A DNA stretch of 64,000 bases, taken from assembly GCA_002102555.1 (NCBI GenBank), contig MCFL01000046.1:1-64000 (forward strand). The letters run 5' to 3'. This document shows, in pieces, positions 46,745 to 56,592 of this stretch (its first letter is position 1; each line of letters starts with the position of its first letter). The notes under the pieces were generated by a model. That model had not been told where the DNA came from. It did no database searches and saw nothing but the letters and a program-made list of their open reading frames with translations. The position numbers and the translations under genes are program-made. This DNA is from Catenaria anguillulae PL171. Its lineage: Eukaryota; Blastocladiomycota; Blastocladiomycetes; Blastocladiales; Catenariaceae.

Positions 46745-48107
46745 CTTTTTGAGTCGATTTATTTATTTATTTTTCGATTTGTCTTGGAATTTTGTCTTTT
46801 TCTTCACTCTTCGTCGCTATCTATATTTATTTGCATACATACATAATCGTGCGATTAAGGGAGCATTCCGGGGCCGCCCACCTGCATGGAATGTATGTCT
46901 CAACATGTCTCTCATCCCAAGTTGGGCTGATGTGCAATTGCATCGAAGCTCGATGATTTTTTTATCCAAAGCGCTTTCAGCGTATCGTCTCAATGCAATA
47001 GCTATATCTATAGCACACCATGATATCACCTGCATTCTTCCCAGGGCGACTTATCACGAATTGCAGCCGAACGCTCACGGCCGACTTTACACGTCCTCTT
47101 TTCAAACTTGCCCAAGCTCGAGTCGTCGTTGCCGCCGCCCCAAGGACCGCTTGGGCCATCACATGTCTTCAACTGCGGAGCAAGACATGTACAACCGCTC
47201 GTGCGCCGCAAGCACCCGAGCACCGTCGAGCATCCAATAAGGGAGGACATGCTTCTCACATCCCATTCACGGTCGAGCAAACACGACATCTCGGCGAACT
47301 GCGACAAGCTCTTGCTAAAGGTTTGCTTTCCTTTAGCATTCAAACACCCAACGCCGCACTGCTCTGGCACTCATCTTGCAAACGATTCCGAGACCAGGGC
47401 TACCTTCCATTGCCATGAAGCACCTCCGACCGTTTCTTCCCGTCACCGACAACGACCCGCGCGTTAGCAATTTCATCGCTCAAGAAATCTACCCATTCTG
47501 CCCCAAGCATTATCGTGACCAGGATCAGCTTTGGGACTCGCTCGTACACAAGTTGGTTTGCTCGGCGCATGATCCAGCCAAGCCCACTCATGTGTCTCTC
47601 GTCTCTCACTTATGGCGGCTGAACAGCGACAAAAGTAAAACATCGAGTTTCGACATTGACATTGATTTTGTGACACTGACATTGACATTGACATTGAAGT
47701 CGATTCACATCGACTTCGACGACCACAAACCACACGGCACGCCTGAGCATTTCCCCGCCGTCGCGCTGTATATGTCCCAGCCCAAACTATACCTACGACA
47801 CATAGCAGCATGTGTCCACTTGCTATCGGCAACATGTACCAGTTGTTCAAGCTCCTACTCAGGAAAGTCCGCTGTCGGCAAGTCCAACGGAGGCCTTTTT
47901 CAGCCTATATACGAATGGCAAGAGCATCCTTCTACAAAAGTCTTCCGTGACTCAAGCTGCTGCCAACCAGGATGTAGTAGCCTTGCGGCAACCCTCGACT
48001 CGGGTCTGGCCGCGACCTGGCTGCGACTGGCCCCTCATCCAGTGTGGACGGCGATCGGAGGGCTTTCGCCTCCTGCCTTGTCTCATGGTGATCTTAACCT
48101 GGTCTGG
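46745..48107. other. Intergenic region, no convincing gene
   Basis: It contains AT-rich sequence after the coiled-coil gene, a TTTA/ATTT run at 46757-46775 and a simple repeat at 47652-47700. A frame from about 47418 is open for about 260 codons, but its start (MKHLRPFLPVTDND) matches nothing I know and its 3' half overlaps the integrase promoter. I leave it uncalled. Confidence 0.45.
47652..47700 (+). repeat. Hexanucleotide-type simple repeat (GACATT)
   Basis: Units of GACATT recur about six times with small changes, followed by a GTCGATTCACATCGAC inverted motif. Confidence 0.7.
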
Positions 48108-48117
48108 TTTATATACC
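48108..48117 (+). promoter_or_regulatory. TATA-like box of the integrase-like gene
   Basis: TTTATATACC lies about 70 nt upstream of ATG 48184, an appropriate place for a core promoter, which suggests the gene is transcribed as a unit of its own. Confidence 0.5.
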
Positions 48118-48183
48118 TTTCGATATACATTTTCAAGGCTAGGTGCCGTCAATTACTTGCTCTATTCCTTTTCACACGCTGCA

Positions 48184-49910
48184 ATGGACTCTTTGAATGA
48201 TTCGACTGCTTCCCGTCATGGTCCAATCGCCGGCTATGATGGACTCGCCATGACCGACCACGCCCATCGCCGGGCCTTCGAGGGCATGCTCTTCCATGCC
48301 CTTGACACCGCTCGCGAAATCCTCGACTCGGGCCAAGATCCAATCGATAACATTGACCGCTTGCACCTCATCGGTGAAGAGCTGGATGACATGTTCGCCA
48401 TGGTCTCCCGTCAGCAGGGATACATTGCCCAGTGGTGGATTGACGAACGATTGAACGAAATCGCCAGCCTCAAGTCTCGCATCCAAGCAGTCTCCTACAC
48501 CTCCAAACTTGTCTCTCCCACGGCACGGCTCTTTTGTTTGCTTGTCATTGACTGGCGGCCGCCCGCGGGTCGATATCCCGCCCGATCTCATTCTGTTTCT
48601 GCGCAACACATTAAACTGGGACGTTTCAAGGATCGCCGAGTATTTCGGCATCAACGCTCGCACCCTGCACCGCCGCATCAACGAGTACGGCATCCGGCAA
48701 CGGATCACATACGCTACCCTGACCGATGCGCAGCTCGACCGCCTTGTCAAACAGTATGTGGATCCGCACCCGAACGCCGGCTGGCGCATGACTTGGGGTT
48801 TTGTCCACAGCACCTTGCTTCGACCAGTACAGCACTTGCGTATTCAAGAATCCCTCAGGCGCGTCAGCCCAATCGCCGCCGCCTTGCGCTGGAAGGCGAC
48901 CATCCGGCGGCGGCAGTACCGTGTCGCAGGATCCATGGCCCTTTGGCACAACGACGGGTGGCATAAGTTGATCCGGTCCGCTCATTCTTCAATTGTTGAC
49001 GCGGGACCGATTTCCCTCGACCCGCATCGACCTCGTTAATCTCACACTGATTATGCTCGGCTTTCATGTTAAGGTGGAAAGTTATCGTGCACGGTTTCAT
49101 TGATGGTCACTCGCGCATGATTGTTGGCCTCCGCGCAAGCAACAACAACACTGCCGCCACTGTACTGTCCCTGTTCCATGACGCTGTCAAGAAGTACGGG
49201 TACCCGAGCCGCTGCCGTGGAGATTATGGGACTGAGAACAACTTTGTTCACGACGAAATGGTTGCCGTCAAGGGGCGGAATCGCGGTTCGTACATCCGAG
49301 GACGAAGCGTGCATAACCAACGTATTGAACGACTCTGGAGGGACGTCAATCTTCAAGTCGGCATGGTATGTTGCTTGCTCGTCGATTCTAGATCCGATGG
49401 TGTGTTTTCTCGTTTTCTCGCTTCATTACATTGCCGCCGACTCTTGTCATTGTGCAGGCATGGGCATCAGTGTTGCGCGGTCTCGAGCGGGAAGGCTACT
49501 TGAATGTGGACAACCGGATTCACATTGCTGCACTCCACTGGGTTGTCCTGCCCGCGCTCAACCGCTCACTCGCGCATAAAGTTCAAGCATGGAACCATCA
49601 CCCGCTGAGCTCCCAGTCCAACCGCACGCCGCTGGATCTGTTCATTTCTGATCGTGTGAGTGCTGCCGACGAAGATCTTAACTTTGTTGATGCTGCTTTG
49701 TTTGGAATCGAGGACGCTGACACAGCGGTGGAGGACTCTCCGAATCACGTTGAGGTGTGCCTCAATGTCTCGGCCGAGGAGGAGGCGTTGTTGAATCGGG
49801 TATTGATGGAGCACATTGGCCGCGATTATTTGAATGACTCGTCTGACCCCTTCGCCGTCAATTCCATTATCCGCGCTGTTACTGTTGCCACCGCTTTCAT
49901 TCCCTACTAG
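48184..49910 (+). CDS. DDE integrase-core (rve-like) protein with introns
   Basis: Exons 48184-48975, 49074-49365 and 49458-49910. An N-terminal helical region of about 100 residues is followed by a GRPRVDIP linker and a helix-turn-helix (VSRIAEYFGINARTLHRRI). The integrase fold carries an intact triad: Asp in HGFIDGHSR, Asp in RGDYGTEN and Glu in NQRIERLWRDV. The C-terminal part has LNVDNRIHIAALHWVVLP and AWNHHPLSSQSNRTPLD. This layout matches the eukaryotic integrase-core family seen in agaric fungi and fishes. Introns of 98 and 92 nt join motifs exactly (KLIR-WKVIVHG). Between about 48490 and 48550 the frame shifts by one with no acceptor available, so either a base-calling error or a disabling indel is present. 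No terminal repeats were found nearby. Confidence 0.82.
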
Positions 49911-50118
49911 ATAGTTCCATTTTTCTCTCATGACATATTACTTTTCAGTATTGGCAGGCAAGCCGAAAAGTTTTACATACTACTAGCGCAACTGCTCGGA
50001 CGCGAAATAAAAATGAAAAAAATGCCAGCATCCAATAGAGGGGGGAAAATTGACGCTGCAAAACCAAAACAAAGCAAGAGAAAAACAAAATCAAAAGAAA
50101 GCCAAAGGAAGGAACCTA

Positions 50119-53100
50119 CTACCATGTATACCCGATTGAATCCCCCGGCACCCAATCCTTCCACAACGTATCCTGCTGTTGTAACTGCTCAGCAAACATA
50201 CTGATTGTGCTAATCCGTGACGCCTCTTCCCTACTACGGCTGCGCAATTTTTCGGCCCGCTCGTACAATGACTGTGTCATCAACAAGTGAAACGCCTCGC
50301 CCCTCAACTGGCCCCAATCATGCGTGGCTGCACCAACGTGAAATGTGACTGCCGGCGGATCCGTGGAAAACGATACGTGCGCCTCCTCGGACTTCTTCTT
50401 TTTCTTGACATGCACGGCGACACGCACGCCGCCTTCTGTTGCTGGTGGAATCAAGTACGATCCAAAAACAAAAGTGGTAAAGAGCACAAGCAGGCTGCGA
50501 GCGTACTCTTCGGCAACAGCCAACCAGCCACGCAGCTCGCCAAGCATGAGCCAACCTGCGATTGGATCGAGGCCGTCTGACGCTGACCCTTGTTGTAGTT
50601 GGCGAATGACGGACGACGCGGTGACCATAAATGTATCGGTCGGAAACAGAGCAACGACCAGATTGTTGCGGAACGACGTTGGCCCGTGGTCGCATTGCAG
50701 CCCTAGCCGCAAGCCGCGGCGAAATGCATCTAGGGGAGCGAGGTAGTGATGCAACATGAAGGCCACATACCTGCGCGCAACACTTTGGCGAACCGTGGGT
50801 CCGGCCATGCCTGCAGCCGCCACCTCTTTCAATTCTGAAATGAAATCGTGCTTGACTTGTTCCGCTCGCTCGCCAAACAATTCGAAATCCGCTACCTCGA
50901 GAGCATGTCCCATGTCGCGCGCCGTGGGGTACATGGAAACACGGACCCTGCACAAGCGCGAGTATGCTTTTCCCACCTTGTCGGGTAACAATTCCAACAC
51001 GGAGCCGAGCTCGATGGCTGCGTCAACAACCTCAATCACACCATAGTTGCCCGAAACGAATTGAACCAAAATCGGATGAAGATAAGGCAGGGGCGCGTTT
51101 CCGATCGCGCAGGTCGCCGCCATCAATCCAAACAGAGCGAAATCGGCGAACACCGATGTCGACTTGCTAGACGTGGACGGGATGACTGCAGCTTGGGCGG
51201 TTGTGGTTGACGGCAGTCCCGATGGATCCAATTGCCGTCGGAAGTGAGACCAAACGTGTGCGGCGACAATGGGGAGTGGGTAAGTGGTGTTCCCGCGAAC
51301 GCCGTGGAGCTGGTGGCCAACCAAGTATAAGTCATCAATGTGGCCGAGATGCTGGCGTACTGACTCCCAGACAAGAGAGTCGAACAACTGGGCGAGCACG
51401 CCGGATCTGCTCGATGCTTCTGTATCCTTGCTTGGGTACTTGGGCATGCTGAACGCGACGGATTGCCGGTGCGATCCCAGGTGATCGTGCAGATATGACC
51501 GCACTTGGGCCGAAGTCGCCATTTCGTAATGATGCGTGACCTCATCAGCGTTGAACTCGACAGACTGAAGTCGAGTACGCAAAGCGTCATGATTGGACCA
51601 GTGACGTGAGTCTAGAACATTTCCAAATCGCAGCTCGAGACCCTGGTGGGCAACAAGTTCGCGTGCGATCATGCTTGGCGGCGGCGAGGCGTTGTCCACG
51701 TCGTGCTGCAAATCGGCTGGATCAAGGAAACGGGTGCGGACGCGAGGGTTTTGTCTTGAGTTGCATGGCCGAGATTCACAGATCAAGGCAATGTCGTCGT
51801 CGGGGGAGTGACGGGACACGGGACCATGAGCGACCTCGCGGGGCGGAGCTTGTTGCTGGTTCCGTGGAGGCGCATGCTGCTCGTGCTGCGAGTCGCCCTC
51901 CACAACCATGTCGTGCGGTGGCAGCGCAAGCGGCCTTTGTTGCTGGTGGCCACCAACGTGACCTGGGCCGATGCCGGACTGCGGCTGCGGCGGCGCGTCC
52001 TGTTGCTCCTGCTGTTTGCCAATCGGGCCGGACGGCGGCGGCGGTGGCGGCGGTGCGTACTGTTGCTCCTGCTGGTTGCCAATCGGGCCGGACGGCGGCG
52101 GCGGTGGCGGCGGTGCGTACTGCTGCTGCTGCTGCGGCTGCGCGTACTGCTGCTGTGGCTGCTGCTGCGGCTGCGCGTACTGCTGCGGCTGCTGCGGCTG
52201 CGGCTGCGCGTACTGCTGCGGCTGCTGCGGCTGCGGCTGCGCGTACTGCTGCTGTGGCTGCTGCGGCTGCGGCTGCGCGTACTGCTGCGGCTGCTGCGGC
52301 TGCGGCTGCTGCGGCTGCGGCTGCTGCGGCTGCGGCTGCTGCGGCTGCGGCTGCGCGTACTGCTGCTGCGGCTGCGGCTGCGCGTACTGCTGCTGCGGCT
52401 GCGGCTGCGCGTACTGCTGCTGCGGCTGCTGCTGCGGCTGCGCGTACTGCTGCTGCGGCGGTGACGGGAATTGCTGCTGGTGGTGGTCACCAGCCCGGCC
52501 GTTGTGCATTGGCGGCGGTGCGTGTTGTTGCTGTGCGTGGTACATGGCGAGGCGCTGCTGGGCCGGGTCCATGGCGGGCGTGAGCGCGGCAGGTGCATCA
52601 TGCATCTGCTGTCCGTACGGATGTTGATATTGAGCACGCGAAAATGGTGACTCGGATGGCCTGTCGTCACCAACATCCACATCATCCTCAAAATCGTCAC
52701 CACCCCAAGAGCCGTCATCATCGTGGTCGCTTTCGTCGGCCTGATTCCGGGACCTTTGCCCTTTCGCCATTGCCTCGCACAGGATGGTTGATGGAGCGCA
52801 GCCGGTCTCATCGAAGCGCCACCTGATGATGTAAATGCGACGCAGCTTGGGAGGTTGCGCGATCTGGGCAACCTTTGCCAAATTGTCCAAAGTCCACGTG
52901 TCGGGCGACGTGACGAATCCATGGAACTGCCAATGTGAAGATTGGTCGCTCGAATTGCCACGGCAATACTTGGCGAAAGCAAAATTTTGCCTAAACAAGC
53001 GTTTTGTCAGTCAGGCACAAGCAAATGGCAGCGTCGTCAGGTGTTGAAGAAAACTCGTGCATACCACCTAGGCAGATTGTCGGGGGTCTGACCGGGATCA

Positions 53101-53802
53101 AGCGACGACATTACCTGCTGGCGCAAGGAACTTGGGGAGTTGTGAAGGAGGAACCTACACGAAATTGAGAAAAACGGTTAGTGTGTTTGCAAATAGATTG
53201 ATACAGCGAGAGGAAGTGAATTTACGCACTCGAGGAATTGGCCATTCCTCTTGCCGCTGCGAACTTGATTCTCTCGCAACGGGTGGCCACAGTCGTCCTG
53301 CTTGACAAACAGAATGCGCTGGCCCTGGTCAAGAGGCCCATTTCTCGATGGCTCCGTCCTTGGGCGCTTGCTATCGGGACCGTGGCCAGCTGCCGCGGGC
53401 TGCTTGTTGCCGCGCCCGCGCTTCTTGGACTTATTGGCGGTGCTTTTGTCCGAGTTAATCGCAGCGATTTGCTGTGCGTTCGCCGTCAGCCGGGATGCAG
53501 TGATTGGATCGCCGTGAGTGGCCAACTTTGCACGGTCCGGGTCCACGTCATTGAGGTATGGCACAGGAGGCCGGTTCTGCGAGCTTGGGTTGTTGTGGCT
53601 GTCGGAGGTAACCGGGCCGTGCACGGATGGCGCATGGGAAGCTGCAGGAGCGGCAGCGGGGAGAGCAGGAGGCGAGTGGTGGTGATGTTGGAGGTGTTGG
53701 TACGTTGGTTGTTGGGACGCCGGCTGCGGGAGATGTTGTTGGAAGATCGCGGGAGGTTGCTGGTTTTGCGCAGCCGTCGGCCCGACAGATGCGGAATACT
53801 GC

Positions 53803-53834
<32 letters not shown>

Positions 53835-54026
53835 ATGATGGGGGTTGAAGTGTGGTTGCGGAGTGGGCGCTGGCATATACTGTTGGTGCTGTTGATTCTG
53901 AGCAGTCGAATGGACGTGGTCGGTGGTGGCGGTGGTGGGCATGTGCGTGCCGGTGTAGCCTGGCGTGTAGCCGGGGCCTGGCGCATAGCTCGGCGCCAAC
54001 GGGGGCGGATGTGGGTACGGCTGCAT
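50119..54026 (-). CDS. Large Gln/Pro/His-rich protein of unknown function
   Basis: Exons 54026-53230, 53154-53065 and 52990-50119 (introns 75 and 74 nt, donors GTGCGT and GTATGC) give 1252 residues. The N-terminus is Pro/Tyr/Gln/His-rich with poly-His and poly-Gln runs, then a basic KKRGRGNK nuclear-type signal. A compact conserved-looking part crosses both introns (LFVKQDDCGHPLR, FLLHNSPSSLRQQV, RWQNFAFAKYCRGN, WQFHGF), after which come an Asp-rich stretch and the long Gln/Pro array at 52119-52458. The last 500 residues are a globular, helical region ending in a coiled segment (AEKLRSRSREEASRISTI). The layout suggests a nuclear regulator or condensate-forming factor, but I recognise no family. 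Confidence 0.75.
52010..52458 (-). repeat. Gln/Pro coding tandem array plus a 60-bp direct repeat
   Basis: From 52119 to 52458 the coding strand repeats YAQPQPQQ-type units of 24-30 nt (at least ten, with variants expanded to PQPQQPQQ). At 52010-52119 a 60-bp unit encoding PPPPPPPSGPIGNQQEQQYA is duplicated almost exactly. Units stay in frame, as expected for slippage within a coding region. Confidence 0.9.
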
Positions 54027-54645
54027 TCAGATTGCGGCGGTTTGCACGGAGGGCTGGATAGTACGGTGACAGAGGCGGGTTGTGGGCTGCGGGTCGGCAA
54101 GGCAGCTTGGTAGTCGAAGAAGTACTAACTAGTGGGAAGTGTGTCCAAAGGAGTGGCGGGTCGGCAAACGGGAAGGTGGTGTGGCCACCGGATCGGGTTG
54201 TTCGTTGAGACGGAGGACTCGGATCCCGTGCCAGCCACATGACCAGTTGCTGGGTCGTGAGATCGAGTATCATGCTGGGTGCCGGAGCAGAAGACGCCCG
54301 CTGGCAGCGGCACTTGGCCATCCTTTCCTCATCCTTCACCGGATGTTGGTGGACCAACCCCGTCATGGGCCATGAGAAGTCGAGCACAATGCCCGTGGGA
54401 TGCAGTTGCATTTTGTGAGCAATGAGCTCATTGCATGGGGTTACTTGTTGAGCGGTATACCCTCACACATGTATACTCTCGCTGGCTGGCCCGCCACGAG
54501 CGCGTGCACGGCCTGAGGCCGGAAGATCGGAGATGGACGTGCATGCACCGAAGTCAATGTCAAAGTCGATGTCACAATCGGTTTGTTCGTGTTCTCGAAG
54601 TCAATATGGCTTTTGTCGCGGATCACCCGTCATACTCACTTGGCC
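54027..54645. other. Divergent intergenic region
   Basis: It lies between the Gln-rich gene and the PPR gene, which are divergent. An open minus frame (about 54125-54411) is not convincing. No RNA gene was seen. Confidence 0.45.
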
Positions 54646-56313
54646 ATGATGGTCACTCGACGCAAACTGCGCAACCTCATTCCCGAAATTGAAGCGCTCG
54701 CTCGCTCATTTCACGAATACCCGTTTCCCGTAGATGCAAGAAACATCCGCTCGTTGCAAATGTTGCACATGGCCATGATTTCAATGTATGAAGCACACGG
54801 ATACCCAGTACGTGCGATCGAGTACTTTGAAGCGTCAGTGCCTCCATCGTTGTGGTCGATCCAAATTGTGGGAAGTGCCGCTCAGTCCATGTCTGCACTT
54901 CAGCAACCTCAAAGGATCTTGGCTCTCCTTCAACAAGCAACCGACTTTGGCTTGATTCCACACAAGTTTGCCAATTCGTTCGCAAACAGGTTTCTACTCG
55001 ATTCGTTTGTTTCGCTCGAGCAGGCGGTTATCCAGTTTGAATCGATCGCTTCTGTGTTGCGCCAGCACCCAAAGCCAGAAAATCAACTTGCGCCCATTGA
55101 CTCGTTCGTTGTCGGCTGCCTCCTTCAACGTTCATCTGTAGCAATCAAGCCCAATCTCGCCGAGCGTGTACTCGATATTGCCGACGAGTTCCATGTTTCA
55201 CTTGACTCTGAAGCCATCGGATCCCTCATTGCGCTCAGGCGTGATACATTCGAATACGATGCAGCGCTCGAAATTTATCACGACTATCGCACCGATTCCA
55301 ACCGCCCCGTCTCAATTTTGCTACTGACACAGATGGTCACCGTCTACCGCCAACTCGGCGATTTGAGCGGCCTCGAACAGTTGCATGCTGATGCGCTGGC
55401 ACTTCACAGCGCACGAGCGCTTCGCATTACGTTGCCGTACGCCATGACCGTGATTCAAGCATTTGTCGCAATCAGCGGGTGGCCCGTGGCAAAGCGCAAG
55501 TACCAGGAGATGCTCATGGCCGGCGTGCCCAAAGATCTTTTCATGTTTGATTACGTCAAGAATGAGGGAGCCGTGTCGGCGAATCGCATCAAGGATATGG
55601 CCGCAGCCCCAGGTCAAGGTCATGCGGTTGTAAAGGAGGAAAAGCCGTATCGTGTCACCATGGATGCTCTTCTCAGGGATGGGCGGGAAAAGGAGGCGAT
55701 CAACGAGTGGACCAACATGATTCAAGACAAGCGTGTTCGCCCAACATCCCTTACGTTTACGCCGCTCGTTATACACTTTGCCCGACGCCGCGACCTTGAA
55801 GGAATGGAGCATGTCATTGCCTTGGGAAAGAAGCATCGCGTTTATCAGACATCTAATGGGTCGCGGAGTATTCTCACGTCGCAAATCAAGGCGTACAGCT
55901 TTGCCAAACAGTTTGACAAGGCATTTCACGTGTGGGACGCTGCTTTGGCGGATGGCGTCATCCCCAGTAGGGCTGCGCAATCGCTCATTCTGGATGCGTG
56001 CGGGCATTCCCGCGACTATGAGCGCCTGTTTTCCATTCTCGGTGTCTTGGTTCAAGAACCCTGGGGTGGCGTGGACGTGAATGTGTGGACATCGGCCGTG
56101 GAGGCATTTTGTCGTTTGCATGATCTGGATAGCGCCGTCAAGGTTGTGTCGGAAATCATGCCCAGGAAGGGGTTGAAGCCGGACGTCAAGTTGGTCCGCA
56201 CGCTGTGGTCAACGGAGGCCAAGCACAATCAGCCGTGCAAGAACAAGTTTGTGGTGGGTTTGGTGAAGAGGTTTGGTGGGGAGAGGTATGTTCTCAAGTT
56301 ACACACGGCGTAG
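54646..56313 (+). CDS. Pentatricopeptide repeat (PPR) protein, probably mitochondrial
   Basis: A single exon of 555 residues runs from ATG 54646 (MMVTRRKLRNLIPE). The chain is made of helical pairs with PPR-like spacing. Examples are AIEYFEASVPPSLWSIQIVGS, EAINEWTNMIQDKRVRPTSLTFTPLV, AFHVWDAALADGVIPSRAAQSLIL and AVKVVSEIMPRKGLKPDVKLVRTL, at roughly 35-residue steps and clearest after residue 330. PPR proteins bind organellar RNA and act in its stability, processing or translation. The Arg/Lys-bearing N-terminus fits import into mitochondria but is not a decisive presequence. Its RNA target is unknown. An upstream out-of-frame ATG lies at about 54605. Confidence 0.85.
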   Translation: MMVTRRKLRNLIPEIEALARSFHEYPFPVDARNIRSLQMLHMAMISMYEAHGYPVRAIEYFEASVPPSLWSIQIVGSAAQSMSALQQPQRILALLQQATDFGLIPHKFANSFANRFLLDSFVSLEQAVIQFESIASVLRQHPKPENQLAPIDSFVVGCLLQRSSVAIKPNLAERVLDIADEFHVSLDSEAIGSLIALRRDTFEYDAALEIYHDYRTDSNRPVSILLLTQMVTVYRQLGDLSGLEQLHADALALHSARALRITLPYAMTVIQAFVAISGWPVAKRKYQEMLMAGVPKDLFMFDYVKNEGAVSANRIKDMAAAPGQGHAVVKEEKPYRVTMDALLRDGREKEAINEWTNMIQDKRVRPTSLTFTPLVIHFARRRDLEGMEHVIALGKKHRVYQTSNGSRSILTSQIKAYSFAKQFDKAFHVWDAALADGVIPSRAAQSLILDACGHSRDYERLFSILGVLVQEPWGGVDVNVWTSAVEAFCRLHDLDSAVKVVSEIMPRKGLKPDVKLVRTLWSTEAKHNQPCKNKFVVGLVKRFGGERYVLKLHTA

Positions 56314-56592
56314 CTGGTTTGCCCACGCATACATGCACACCGTGACTTTGTAAAGTTATTCTCTGGTTGGCATAGAGGGATGTGACAACATGGATATAAA
56401 CATACAACAGCACTGGAGCTGCCTGTGGTTTCCAACATTTGTATCGTGTCCAACCTGGCGATGCCACTACGGAGGGTCCTCACATTATTGAATCGATTGG
56501 TCAGAGAATTTACATTCGTTCAGCAGAAATACATCCACACACACTACATGACCACACGACGTCCACTCCAATATCTACACATCACAATCCAT

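Noticed and set aside
47418-48200. Possible gene of about 260 codons upstream of the integrase-like gene
   Set aside because: It has no recognisable motif, includes a simple repeat, and overlaps the TATA box and start of the next gene.
52110-52460. CRISPR-like array of regular repeats
   Set aside because: The units are in-frame coding repeats without unique spacers, in a eukaryotic gene.
51606-52583. Plus-strand Ala/Arg-rich ORF of 325 codons
   Set aside because: It is the antisense reading of the Gln/Pro array; runs of Ala arise from CTG/GCG units on the complementary strand.
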